Shown here piece after piece: positions 9,057-17,879 of a stretch of 64,000 nucleotides of DNA. Within the stretch, counting starts at the first letter, position 1; each line of letters opens with the position of its first letter. The notes under the pieces are model-generated. The model saw only the letters and a list, made by a program, of their open reading frames with translations. It was not told the origin of the DNA and did no database searches. The position numbers and the translations under genes are program-made. The stretch is from JALYNX01 sp963724825 (GTDB lineage: Bacteria; Actinomycetota; Acidimicrobiia; Spongiisociales; ZC4RG35), in contig CAVRWT010000005.1 of NCBI GenBank assembly GCA_963724825.1, positions 243,157-307,156 on the forward strand, in the 5' to 3' direction.

Positions 9057-10322
9057 AGCCGAGCCCTTTCTGGGTCGACGAGTTTCCGCGTCCTGAGGGC
9101 ATCACGTCCGAGCTGCCTTCTGAAGTCGATGTCCTCGTCGTGGGATCCGGCCTCACCGGGCTCTCAGCAGCCCTCCGACTCGCCAGGGGTGGGAAGACGG
9201 TGGCCGTCGTCGATCAGGGGCCGATCGCCTCGGGCGCCTCTTCGATCAACGGGGGCATGGTCTCTCCCGACATCAAGGCCGGGATCAAGGTCATCTTCGA
9301 CCGTTTCGGGCCCGAGCTGGGTCGTGAGATGTGGCAGGCCACGGTGCGGTCGGTCGAGATCGTCCCCGAGATCGCGAGGGCGGAGAACATCGACGCCAGG
9401 ATCGTACGGGGCGGAATGGCGGCGTTGGGGATCCACGCCAAGTCCCGCGCAACCTTCGAGGCGTCCGTTGCCTGGTACGACAAGATGGTCGGCGTGGACT
9501 GGGAAGTTCTCGGACCAGACCGCTTGTCAGAGGTCGTTGCGGGTGATCACTTCACGGCGGTTCTCTTCGAGCCGGAGGGACTCGGTATCCAGCCGGCGCG
9601 CTTCGTCTTCGGGGTGGCGGTAGCGGCCGCTTCGGCAGGTGCGCTGCTAGTCGACCAATGCGCCGTCCACGACGTCTCGCGGGACGGGCCGGGATTCAAG
9701 GTCGGCACCGACAAGGGCGCCGTGCGAGCAGGGGACGTGATCCTGGCCACCAACGGCTACACGACATCGGAGCCGAGTCCCCGAATTGTCGCGACGGGTG
9801 GTCCCGATCGGCTCCTACATCATCGTCACCGAGCCGTTAGGTGAGCGAGCGGCCCGGATATTCCCGAGAGGCTCGATGACCTACACCAAGCAACGTCTCC
9901 TCAATTACATGCGGAGGACACCGGACGACCGAATCCTGATTGGCGGGAGGCGCAACCTCCACACCGGGCTCGATTTCCAGGAGTCGGGCGCCGACCTCCG
10001 GCGCCAGCTGCTCGGCTATTTCCCGGACCTCGCCGACGTGGAGATAACCCATGCCTGGGGCGGGAAACTCGGTGTCCCCTTCGACCTGATCCCGCACATG
10101 GGACAGATCGACGGCGTCTGGTATGCCCTCGGCTACGCCGGTCACGGCGTCGGCCTTTCCACTTTGATGGGGTATGAGCTGGCAGGGATGATGCTTGGCG
10201 AGGATCCGCCGAGCTCGTTCACCAAGGTCCCCCATCCCACCCGCTTCTACTACCGGGGGAAGCCCTGGTTCCTGACTCCGGCTTCGATTCTCTATCGGAC
10301 CCTCGACCGGCTGGGGCGTTAG
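9053..10322 (+). CDS. FAD-dependent amine/amino acid oxidase, PuuB/DAO-like (frameshifted)
   Basis: About 422 aa once one base is removed. The Rossmann FAD site VLVVGSGLTGLSAAL is near residue 30, followed by GASSINGGMVSP, as in PuuB/DadA-type oxidases. The second part contains RRVVPIGSYIIVTEPLGE and the C-terminal GYAGHGVGLSTLMG FAD-binding segment. The two parts are in different frames. They join cleanly if CCCC at 9779-9782 is read as CCC, giving PSPELSRRVVP. The GTG start at 9053 overlaps the aminotransferase stop. It probably oxidises an amine such as gamma-glutamylputrescine or a related intermediate. The shift is most likely a sequencing indel, though a true mutation cannot be excluded. 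Confidence 0.8.
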
Positions 10323-10331
10323 TTTCGGCCC

Positions 10332-10616
10332 ATGACGGTTCCGTCCGTTCCTGCCTACCCCGAAGCCAGTCAGGCCACAACCGCCTTGATCCTCGGGATC
10401 TTTGGGCTCATCTGTTGCGGGCTGCTGGGGATTGCTGCCTGGGTCATGGGCAACAACGAGCTGCAGGCGATCCGGTCGGGTCGCAGGGATCCGGCCAACG
10501 CGGGTACCGCCAAGGCGGCGCGCGTGATCGGAATCGTCGGAACCGTGCTGTTGGTCATTCCGGCAATCTTCGTCTTCGGCGAGAACTCGCCAACGCTGCC
10601 ATTCTTGAGCCCATGA
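10332..10616 (+). CDS. DUF4190 small membrane protein
   Basis: 94 aa with two membrane helices (residues about 17-37 and 66-86) separated by a short basic loop with GNNELQAIRSGRRDPANAGTAKAARVIG. That loop and the spacing match DUF4190, common in actinobacteria and of unknown function. ATG 10332 lies 10 nt after the preceding stop. Its stop overlaps the next start (ATGA), so the two membrane proteins are coupled. Confidence 0.8.
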   Translation: MTVPSVPAYPEASQATTALILGIFGLICCGLLGIAAWVMGNNELQAIRSGRRDPANAGTAKAARVIGIVGTVLLVIPAIFVFGENSPTLPFLSP

Positions 10617-11002
10617 CTCTCACCGGGTGGCGCGACCGATCCTTCGCAATGGCCCCGTTTCTGGGAGTTGCCGCCCTTCTGGCCATGAATCCCACCGACA
10701 GCGGCCCCACGATCTGCCCCATCGCCTTGGTTACCGGTGTCGCTTGTCCGGGATGCGGCATGACCAGGGCGGCGTCCGCGCTGATCAGGGGAGACCTCCC
10801 ACTTGCCCTCACATATCACCCGCTGATCCCGCTCATCGCAGTGCTCGCCATCGTCGGCTGGTCCTGGTCTCTGCTGCACAGGGCGGGCAGGGCGGGGCCG
10901 ATACCCAGCCGGCTGCTGAACGTGGTCCTGATCGGAACCGGTATCAGCCTGGTGGCCGTGTGGATACTTCGGTTCGCTGCGGGGACGCTGCCACCGGTTT
11001 GA
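10613..11002 (+). CDS. DUF2752 membrane protein
   Basis: 129 aa, with the DUF2752 signature CPGCGMTRAASALIRGD near residues 44-60 and predicted membrane helices at about 13-28, 67-87 and 103-123. The function is unknown; the CxxC could be redox-active or metal-binding. ATG 10613 overlaps the DUF4190 stop. The 3' end overlaps the converging membrane-protein gene by 59 bp. Confidence 0.82.
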   Translation: MTLTGWRDRSFAMAPFLGVAALLAMNPTDSGPTICPIALVTGVACPGCGMTRAASALIRGDLPLALTYHPLIPLIAVLAIVGWSWSLLHRAGRAGPIPSRLLNVVLIGTGISLVAVWILRFAAGTLPPV

Positions 11003-11817
11003 CCTGACGTCGCCTGAAGAGCCAGAAGGCAACGGCTCCCCAGGCCGCCACGAAACCCATTCCGAGCGGGATCAGCCATTTGGAGGTCGCCAACAATCCG
11101 AGTGTCTCGGCAACCGGAGCCCGACCCCCACCCGGGTCGAGAACCCACGCGCCGATGCGAAGGAAGATGGCGAAGGAGAGGGCCCCCAGCGAGAACCTGG
11201 TGAGAAGACTCCGGAATGCCCTGCGCCGGTCATCGGAAGCGGCCACGTAGACCCAGGTTGTGATCACCATGACCACCAGGGACAGAGACGACCGCGGTGC
11301 CGAGTTTCGAGGCGGCCTCGGATGCAGGTCCCACGTAAGGGACAGTCGACGGCTCGCGGACGACCAAAGGGTCGAGGTCGGTGACCGCCTCGGCAAGTTG
11401 CTCTTCGGACACAGGGACCCCGAGTTCCTGGAGACGGACGGCGATGTCGGGAACCGCCGGCGAAATGGCTGACCTGGCATCCACCGTGGACCCGCCCGGA
11501 TCCGGAGATGCCGCGGCGTCGACGATCTGGCCAAGCAACCCCTCGAGCGCCACCGACACCGAAGGGTCGTCCAAGACATTCTCGGCCGCCCCCTCCGCCG
11601 TGATCGGGTCCAGCCCTTCTTGAGTCAGCTCGTCGACCAACCAGGACGAAAAGCGTCCAGCCACGACATCGCTTGCCGCCATCGGCGCCAGCGATTCGGC
11701 CAACTGCCCGGTGTCGACGACCACCGCCCGACCCCAAAGCGCCACCAAGAGAACTGAGGAAGCCAACCCGAAGAGCCAGGCTGCGCCGCCGCCGGTGGCC
11801 TTTCGCGCGTTGGCCAT
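10944..11817 (-). CDS. Hypothetical membrane protein, two TM segments (frameshifted)
   Basis: About 290 aa after correction by one base near 11275. An N-terminal membrane helix (AWLFGLASSVLLVALWG) is followed by an extracytoplasmic acidic domain of about 150 aa rich in Ala, Val and Asp. A second helix (SLVVMVITTWVYVA) and more hydrophobic segments lie in the other frame. The two frames join as VVSV/LVVMVITTW if one C in a CCC run is dropped. ATG 11817 overlaps the mrp stop (TGATG), so it is co-transcribed with mrp. I do not recognise the family. Confidence 0.6.
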
Positions 11818-12899
11818 CAGTTGATCACCAAGGCAGGGTTGGTCCGGATCCGGGGCCGCTTCTCGATCACTGCCCCGGCCAGTGCCTCGAAGGCAAGCTC
11901 TGCCTCGGAGCCCGGCGCCACCACTGCCACCGGGAGGCCCTCGTCAGCCCCGCGACCCATCGCCGGCAGCAGCGGAATCCGCGTCATGAGTTCGACACCG
12001 ACTTCTTCAGCGAGTGCCGCCCCTCCGCCCGCGCCGAAGATCTCATAGTGCTTGCCGTCATCGCCCGTGAACCACGACATGTTCTCGACGATGCCGATCA
12101 CCTGCTGGTCCACCTCGGCTGCCATGAGGGCGGCTCGACGGGCCACTCTCTGAGCGGTGGGCTGCGGGGTGGTGACCAGCAACACCTGGGCCCTGGGAAG
12201 GAACTGCGCCATCGAGATGGCGATGTCACCGGTGCCCGGCGGCATGTCCACGATCAGGAAGTCGAGGTTGTCCCAGAACACGTCCTTCAGGAATTGTTCG
12301 ATCGCTTTGTGCAGCATGGGGCCCCGCCAGATCACGGCTTTGTCGTCGCCGACGAAGTAGTCCATCGACATCACCTTCACCCCGTAGGAAACCGGTGGGA
12401 TGATCGCCTCAGCCACGAGTAGCGGCGGTTGTGAGACCCCGAGCATCCGGGGCACCGAGAAGCCCCAGATGTCCCCGTCGACGATCCCGACCTTCTTCCC
12501 GGCCCGAACCAGGGACACGGCCAGGTTGCAGCTCACCGAAGACTTGCCGACGCCACCTTTGCCGGAAGCGACCGCCACCACCCGGGTCGATGAGCCTGGC
12601 TCGCCAATCGGCGGACCGGCCATTTCGCGGAGACGGGCGATCAATTGGATCGCCGCCTCCTCGCTCATGACCTCGATGTCGACGTCGACGCCGCGACCAT
12701 GGTCCTGGAGGGCGTCCTTGAGCCGCTGATCCAACAATTCGGAGGTGTGAGACGTTGGAAGAAGCAGGTCCACGCTCAGTTTCCCGGTCAGTGATCGGTC
12801 GACCTTTTTCACCGCGCCCAGCTCTCCGAGGGTGCGCCCCACGAACAAAGGGGATTCGATCGATGCGACCGCGTCGAATATCTGATTGTCCGCGGCCAT
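11817..12899 (-). CDS. mrp: Mrp/ApbC/NBP35-family Fe-S carrier P-loop ATPase
   Basis: 360 aa. An N-terminal DUF59/MIP18-like domain (residues 1-90) is followed by the ParA-like ATPase domain with deviant Walker A ASGKGGVGKSSVSCNLA near residue 112, IVDGDIWGFS, and the family motif VDMPPGTGD near 220. This family binds and transfers [4Fe-4S] clusters to apoproteins in the cytoplasm. The usual C-terminal CxxC is not obvious; the segment after ENMSWF reads TGDDGKHYEIFG rather than having a CxxC pair. AGGGGAAATC precedes ATG 12899. It is divergent from a SufR-like regulator, which supports Fe-S control. Confidence 0.88.
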   Translation of the reverse strand: MAADNQIFDAVASIESPLFVGRTLGELGAVKKVDRSLTGKLSVDLLLPTSHTSELLDQRLKDALQDHGRGVDVDIEVMSEEAAIQLIARLREMAGPPIGEPGSSTRVVAVASGKGGVGKSSVSCNLAVSLVRAGKKVGIVDGDIWGFSVPRMLGVSQPPLLVAEAIIPPVSYGVKVMSMDYFVGDDKAVIWRGPMLHKAIEQFLKDVFWDNLDFLIVDMPPGTGDIAISMAQFLPRAQVLLVTTPQPTAQRVARRAALMAAEVDQQVIGIVENMSWFTGDDGKHYEIFGAGGGAALAEEVGVELMTRIPLLPAMGRGADEGLPVAVVAPGSEAELAFEALAGAVIEKRPRIRTNPALVIN

Positions 12900-12937
12900 T
12901 GATTTCCCCTACGGCGACAGTGGATAGAAGGCCCTCG

Positions 12938-12949
12938 AAACTATAGTTT
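12938..12949. promoter_or_regulatory. 12-bp perfect palindrome in the mrp / SufR-like divergent promoter
   Basis: AAACTATAGTTT is a perfect palindrome that also contains a TATAGT -10-like hexamer on each strand. It sits between the divergent mrp (start 12899) and regulator (start 12969) genes. The simplest reading is a bidirectional promoter with an overlapping operator for the adjacent HTH regulator. This is inference; no binding data can be read from sequence. Confidence 0.45.
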
Positions 12950-12968
12950 TGACCTGTTGGTACCCCTC

Positions 12969-13685
12969 ATGGACACAGAAACCCTCGATAGCCGGATCTC
13001 CGATCTCACCTCGTCGTTGGGTGATCCAACCCGTCGGGCGATCTACATCGCGGTGCGCGAATCGGTCGAGCCGCTGACCACCTCTCACGTGGCCGGTCTC
13101 TTCGACCTCCACCCCAATGTCGCTCGCCATCACCTCGACCGTCTCGCCGATGACGGCTACCTCAAGGTGAGCCACCGTCGTTCTGAGGGCAAGAACGGCC
13201 CGGGGGCAGGTCGCCCTGCCAAGTGCTACGAGGCAACGGCCAAGGAGGTCTCGGTCCACTTCGCCCCGAGGCGATTCGAGATGCTGGTCGAGATGCTGAT
13301 CCGGGTTCTCGACGAGGTGGCTCCCGAAAACGTCGCCCAGATCGCTGAAGATGTCGGAAGGGCATACGGCCGGGAGCTCGCAGCCGAGATCGGCCAGCCC
13401 GAGCAGCCTGGCTATGACGGTGCGATCCAGGCGGTCGCCAGTGCGATGACCGGGCTCGGCTTCTCGATCGATCCCGACGTTCCCGGGCAGCGGCTTCTCA
13501 CCTCGCATTGCCCGTTCGGAGAAGCCGCCACCAGCCACCCCGAAGTCATCTGCTCTCTCGACCGGGGAATCGTCGCCGGGATGTTCGGCGCCATGTCCTA
13601 TCCCTGCAACCCGGTGGTCATCCCGCACAAGGCCCTGGAGGACGACTGCGTGACCCGGGTGCCGGTGACTATCGGAATCGCCTGA
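12969..13685 (+). CDS. SufR-like HTH regulator with C-terminal Cys cluster
   Basis: 238 aa. An ArsR-like winged-helix N-terminus (LGDPTRRAIYIAV, then SHVAGLFDLHPNVARHHLDRLADDGYL) is followed by a wing and a C-terminal sensor domain with Cys at about 181, 195, 213 and 227. Cys spacing of this kind is found in SufR-type [4Fe-4S] repressors of Fe-S assembly genes. Start ATG 12969 (MDTETLDSR) was chosen; a TTG at 12957 is possible. It lies between mrp and aconitase, both Fe-S related, which supports Fe-S sensing. Assignment to SufR itself is inference because no suf operon is adjacent. Confidence 0.75.
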   Translation: MDTETLDSRISDLTSSLGDPTRRAIYIAVRESVEPLTTSHVAGLFDLHPNVARHHLDRLADDGYLKVSHRRSEGKNGPGAGRPAKCYEATAKEVSVHFAPRRFEMLVEMLIRVLDEVAPENVAQIAEDVGRAYGRELAAEIGQPEQPGYDGAIQAVASAMTGLGFSIDPDVPGQRLLTSHCPFGEAATSHPEVICSLDRGIVAGMFGAMSYPCNPVVIPHKALEDDCVTRVPVTIGIA

Positions 13686-13693
13686 GGCGATTC

Positions 13694-13764
13694 GTTCTCG
13701 GTTCTCAGTTGTCGGTTCAAGATCGCCCGGAGTTTTCTCCAACTGAAAACTGACAACCGATAAC
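13694..13764. repeat. Imperfect inverted repeat upstream of aconitase
   Basis: Arms 13694-13718 and 13739-13764 pair over about 24 positions with a few mismatches, around a 20-nt spacer. Each arm contains repeated GGTTCTC/CAGTTGTCGG-like units. It could be a terminator of the regulator gene, a regulatory hairpin or a remnant of a small mobile repeat. Confidence 0.55.
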
Positions 13765-13800
13765 GACTAGCGGGCCTGAAGAGAGTGCCGCTCGCGCCGG

Positions 13801-13806
13801 TAGTCT
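13801..13806 (+). promoter_or_regulatory. Candidate -10 (TAGTCT) for leaderless aconitase mRNA
   Basis: TAGTCT matches TANNNT and lies 7 nt before ATG 13814. No Shine-Dalgarno is present. A weak -35-like CTGAAG lies at about 13776-13781. Confidence 0.4.
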
Positions 13807-13813
13807 TCGCTCC

Positions 13814-16528
13814 ATGAACGGGTTCACCCTCGAAACGGCACTCGGGCCCCGCCAGATAGCCCGAATCGACGACATCGATGGTGCCGGGCGACTCCCCTAT
13901 TCGATAAAGGTCCTCCTCGAGTCCGCCCTGCGCAACCTCGATGGCAAGAGCGTCAAGGAAGAAGACGTCCGGCGGATCGCTGCCTACGACGCGCGGAATG
14001 TGGGCGAGCAGGAAATCCCCTTTGTCCCGGGCCGGGTGGTGCTCCAGGACTTCACCGGGGTGCCGGCTGTGGTCGATCTTGCCGCGATGCGCTCGGCGAT
14101 CGTGCGCCTGACCGGGGACGAAGGAGCCGCCCAGAAGGTCAACCCGCTGATTCCCGCCGACCTGGTGGTCGATCACTCGGTCCAGGTCGACGCTTTCGCC
14201 CGCTCGGACGCCCTAACCATCAACTCTCGCAAGGAGTTCGAGAGGAACCAGGAGCGATATGAGTTCCTCAAGTGGGGCCAGTCGGCCTTCGCCAACTTCC
14301 GCGTGGTCCCGCCGGCCACCGGCATCGTCCACCAGGTCAACCTCGAATACCTGGCCAAAGTGGTCTGGGACGACGGGCACCAGCTCTATCCGGACAGCCT
14401 CGTGGGAACCGACAGCCACACCACCATGATCAACGGGCTCGGGGTGGTCGGTTGGGGAGTGGGAGGCATCGAGGCCGAAGCAGCAATGGTCGGCCAGCCG
14501 ATCTACATGTTGTTGCCCGAGGTTGTCGGGTTCCGCCTGACTGGAAAGCTCCCCGAGGGATCCACCGCCACCGACCTGGTTCTCCGCGTCACCGAAATAC
14601 TCCGGGAGCATGGAGTCGTCGACAAATTCGTCGAATTCCACGGGCCGGGGCTTGCCGACATGCCGGTGGCCAATCGGGCGACCATCGCCAATATGGCCCC
14701 GGAATACGGCGCCACGGTCGGCTTCTTCCCCGTCGACGAGCAGACCCTGAAATACCTCCGGCTCACCGGCCGCGACGACAAGCTCATCGACACCGTCGAG
14801 CAGTACCACAAGGCCCAGGGCATGTGGCGGGACGACAGCCACGAGATCACTTACTCGGCCGAGCTCGCCCTCGACATGTCCACGGTTGAGCCCTCCCTGG
14901 CGGGGCCCAAGCGGCCACAGGATCGGGTGGCTCTCTCTGCGATGAGCACCCAGTGGACGGCCGACCTCACCACCCTCTTCGGAAAGAACGGCGGCTCAAA
15001 GTCGTCCACGGTTGTCAGTTGGGAAGACGAGGGCGGTCAGCCGTCGGGGGTGGGGGCCCTGGAGGCGCAGGCCAAGGTCGATGTCGAGATGGACGGCGAG
15101 CACTTCGGCCTCGGCGACGGGGATGTGGTGATCGCCGCAATCACGTCATGCACCAACACCTCGAATCCCGACGTCATGGTGGGAGCAGGCCTTGTCGCCC
15201 GCAAGGCCCGGGAGCGAGGGCTGACCCGAAAGCCCTGGGTGAAGACTTCCCTGGCTCCAGGCTCCAAAGTGGTCACCGAGTACCTCACCAGCTCGGGACT
15301 GCTGCCCGACCTCGAGGAGCTCGGCTTCTATGTGGTGGGTTACGGGTGCACGACCTGCATCGGCAATTCGGGCCCCCTGCCCGGACCGATCTCCGAGGCC
15401 ATTCACACCGGCGACCTGGTCACCGCATCTGTGCTGTCGGGAAACCGGAACTTCGAAGGCCGCATCTCCCCGGACGTCCGAGCCAACTACCTGGCCTCCC
15501 CGCCTTTGGTGGTGGCCTACGCCCTGGCCGGAACCGTGGCCTGGGACCCGATCACCGAGCCGTTGGGTGTCGACCAGCAAGGAGATGATGTGTTCCTGCG
15601 CGACATCTGGCCGACCCAGGAGGAGATCGCCGAGATCGTCTCCGCCCACGTCCGCCAGAGCCAATTCATCGACAAGTACTCCGACGTCTTTGCAGGCTCG
15701 GACGAATGGCGCGTCATCAGCACACCGGAATCCGACCTCTACCCCTGGAACAGCGAATCGACCTACGTTCAGGAGCCCCCTTTCTTCACGACGCTCACCC
15801 CACACGTGACACCACTCGCTCCTATCAACGGGGCTCGAGCCCTGGCGTTGCTCGGCGACTCTGTCACCACCGACCACATAAGCCCCGCGGGATCGATCGG
15901 GATCGACTCGCCCGCCGGCAAGTACCTGATCTCCCAGGGGGTACAGCCTCCAATGTTCAACTCCTATGGGTCCAGGCGGGGAAACGACCGGGTGATGACG
16001 AGAGGCACCTTTGCCAACATCCGGGTGAAGAACCAACTGGCCCCAGGAACCGAAGGCGGCTGGACGACCGACTTCCTGGACGGTCAGGTGAAATCGATCT
16101 TCGACGCCTCGATGCATTACCAGGAGGAAGGGATCCCGCTGGTCGTCATCGGCGGGTCCGATTACGGGATGGGGTCGTCCCGGGACTGGGCAGCAAAAGG
16201 CCCGTTCCTGCTTGGGGTCAAGGCGGTCCTCGCCAGGTCGCTGGAGCGGATTCATCGGTCCAACCTGGTGATGATGGGGGTGCTACCCCTTGTCTTTGCC
16301 CATGGAGAGGACGCCACCAGCCTGGGTCTCGACGGATCCGAGACCTATGACATCCCCCTCACGGACGATCTGCGGCCCCGTCAGGAGATCACGGTGACCG
16401 CGACCGCGACCGACGGCTCGGTCAAGAGTTTCATCATGATCGCGAGGGTGGACACCGACATCGAGGTCGAGTACCTCCGCAACGGCGGGATCCTCCATTA
16501 CGTCCTGCGGAGGATGGCCTCTGACTGA
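13814..16528 (+). CDS. acnA: Aconitate hydratase A
   Basis: 904 aa, the usual length for AcnA/IRP-type aconitase. It isomerises citrate to isocitrate in the TCA cycle. The three [4Fe-4S] ligands are visible: the Cys of SCTNTSNP near residue 447, and both Cys of GCTTCIGNSG near 513-516. Upstream are the substrate-binding GTDSHTTMINGLGVVGWGVGG, and near the C-terminus the swivel-domain motif GSSRDWAAKG with the catalytic Ser/Arg region. It sits downstream of an Fe-S-type regulator, so control by Fe-S status is plausible. Confidence 0.97.
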   Translation: MNGFTLETALGPRQIARIDDIDGAGRLPYSIKVLLESALRNLDGKSVKEEDVRRIAAYDARNVGEQEIPFVPGRVVLQDFTGVPAVVDLAAMRSAIVRLTGDEGAAQKVNPLIPADLVVDHSVQVDAFARSDALTINSRKEFERNQERYEFLKWGQSAFANFRVVPPATGIVHQVNLEYLAKVVWDDGHQLYPDSLVGTDSHTTMINGLGVVGWGVGGIEAEAAMVGQPIYMLLPEVVGFRLTGKLPEGSTATDLVLRVTEILREHGVVDKFVEFHGPGLADMPVANRATIANMAPEYGATVGFFPVDEQTLKYLRLTGRDDKLIDTVEQYHKAQGMWRDDSHEITYSAELALDMSTVEPSLAGPKRPQDRVALSAMSTQWTADLTTLFGKNGGSKSSTVVSWEDEGGQPSGVGALEAQAKVDVEMDGEHFGLGDGDVVIAAITSCTNTSNPDVMVGAGLVARKARERGLTRKPWVKTSLAPGSKVVTEYLTSSGLLPDLEELGFYVVGYGCTTCIGNSGPLPGPISEAIHTGDLVTASVLSGNRNFEGRISPDVRANYLASPPLVVAYALAGTVAWDPITEPLGVDQQGDDVFLRDIWPTQEEIAEIVSAHVRQSQFIDKYSDVFAGSDEWRVISTPESDLYPWNSESTYVQEPPFFTTLTPHVTPLAPINGARALALLGDSVTTDHISPAGSIGIDSPAGKYLISQGVQPPMFNSYGSRRGNDRVMTRGTFANIRVKNQLAPGTEGGWTTDFLDGQVKSIFDASMHYQEEGIPLVVIGGSDYGMGSSRDWAAKGPFLLGVKAVLARSLERIHRSNLVMMGVLPLVFAHGEDATSLGLDGSETYDIPLTDDLRPRQEITVTATATDGSVKSFIMIARVDTDIEVEYLRNGGILHYVLRRMASD

Positions 16529-16592
16529 TCCCGCGGACGTCGCCGATCCGCTCCCCAGGCGATCCCTTCTACTCACAGGCGTCTTCGTCGGA

Positions 16593-17054
16593 GTGGTCAT
16601 TGCCGGCCTCGCTCTCGCCTGGCTGTTGAGCGACCACAGCGCGGTGGCCGCCGTCGGGGACGAGGCGCCAAACTTCACCGTGGAACTGCTGGACGGTGGG
16701 TCCTTCACATTGCAGGACCACCTCGACGAGGACGGCCGGACCCTCGTCCTCAACCTCTGGGCTTCGTGGTGCCTCCCCTGCCGAACCGAGATCCCCGACA
16801 TTTCCGACTTCGCTTCCACCCACCCCGACGTTGCCGTGCTGGGGGTGGCGGTCGAAGACGCCCGAGCCGACTCAATCGCGTTCGCGGAGGAGATGTCACC
16901 GTCATACCCGCTCGCCTTCGGGAGCCAGGAATTCCGCGAGGCCTATCCCTCGGTGGGCCTGCCTGCGACCTTCATCATCGAGCCGGACGGAACTGTGTCG
17001 AGCATCGTCAACGGCCTGGTGGATCAGGAGGCGCTCGAAGAGATGACGGGCTAG
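16593..17054 (+). CDS. TlpA-like thiol-disulfide oxidoreductase, membrane-anchored
   Basis: At least 153 aa. A single N-terminal membrane anchor is followed by a thioredoxin fold with active site WASWCLPCRTE near residue 59 and cis-Pro segment VGLPATFIIEPDG. It probably reduces disulfides or matures cytochromes outside the membrane. The start is uncertain: GTG 16593 gives a short uncharged N-terminus, but the frame stays open upstream and encodes PRRSLLLTGVFVGVV, a better signal-anchor, back to a CTG at 16521 that overlaps the aconitase stop. No ATG exists there. Its stop overlaps the converging sortase gene by 4 nt. Confidence 0.8.
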   Translation: MVIAGLALAWLLSDHSAVAAVGDEAPNFTVELLDGGSFTLQDHLDEDGRTLVLNLWASWCLPCRTEIPDISDFASTHPDVAVLGVAVEDARADSIAFAEEMSPSYPLAFGSQEFREAYPSVGLPATFIIEPDGTVSSIVNGLVDQEALEEMTG

Positions 17055-17734
17055 GAGATACCGACCAGGCGATCCTCGAGATCCTCGATGTACGCCAGAT
17101 TCGGGCCCTCCACCATTTCAGCAGAGATGACCAATCGCTCGCGGGCCGAGAACTTGGGGTTGCACGTGGTGAGGGTCAGCCAGCCACCAGCCTTGTCGTC
17201 GGCGACCCAGACATCAGTCGGCGCCACGATGAGGCTCTCCCTGACTTCGTAGACATGGGTGCCGATCGAGGTCTCCACCTCGATGCGATCACCGGGTCGA
17301 AGCAGATCGAAGTCGAAGAACGGCCGACCATGGGTGGTTCGGTGACCTGAGATCACGGCATTGCCCGGCTGACCGGGGAGCGGGGTGTCGGGCATGTGGC
17401 CCGGGCCTTGAGCCAGTGCAACGCGGGTCACGCCCTCGAACACGACGACGTCGAGGCCGAGTTTGGGGACCCTGAGCCGGGCAAAGCTGGTGTTTTCCTC
17501 CGGTTCGTCCTCGGGGTGGAATTCGATCGGGGCACCTTCCAGGCTCTCGACCGCCTGAACCTGGGGAAGGTGCTCTCGCTCGACTTCGAAGAACCCGTGC
17601 AGATCATCCGATGCCTCGGCCTGGACTCGTCGGTTGACGATGTCGGTGCCGAAGAGCTGCCACCCCAGATAGCCGAATATGAAGACCCCGGTCCAGATCA
17701 GGGCCCAGCCGAGGATCTGGATGTTGCGCCGCAT
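17051..17734 (-). CDS. Class E-type sortase
   Basis: 227 aa with an N-terminal membrane anchor (residues 8-28), then an extracytoplasmic sortase fold. The catalytic triad is visible: His in SGHRTTHG near residue 131, Cys in TLTTCNPKFSARERLVI near 191 and the Arg eight residues later. Class E sortases of actinobacteria anchor surface proteins carrying an LAXTG-like signal. No substrate with such a signal is obvious nearby. ATG 17734 is the only good start. Confidence 0.9.
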   Translation of the reverse strand: MRRNIQILGWALIWTGVFIFGYLGWQLFGTDIVNRRVQAEASDDLHGFFEVEREHLPQVQAVESLEGAPIEFHPEDEPEENTSFARLRVPKLGLDVVVFEGVTRVALAQGPGHMPDTPLPGQPGNAVISGHRTTHGRPFFDFDLLRPGDRIEVETSIGTHVYEVRESLIVAPTDVWVADDKAGGWLTLTTCNPKFSARERLVISAEMVEGPNLAYIEDLEDRLVGIS

Positions 17735-17772
17735 GCGGAGAGGCTAAATGGCGGTCGTTCCAACCAGATGTC

Positions 17773-17862
17773 TGGCCGACCGGCGTCTGTTCGCCCGAGG
17801 CCGTAATGCCGAACCAACCGAGCCAACAGGCCACTGAGGGTTGGCCGAGGGCGAAGTCGGCC
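17773..17862. repeat. Intergenic inverted-repeat element, copy 1
   Basis: The left arm is GGCCGAC, then a 9-nt CGGCGTCTG, then TTCGCCC (17774-17796). The right arm is GGGCGAAGTCGGCC (17849-17862). Without the 9-mer the arms are a perfect 14-bp inverted repeat. The same layout, with a near-identical 9-mer in the left arm only, recurs at 24607-24720, so this is a dispersed element rather than chance pairing. Confidence 0.6.
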
Positions 17863-17879
17863 GCCATAACAAATCAGCC

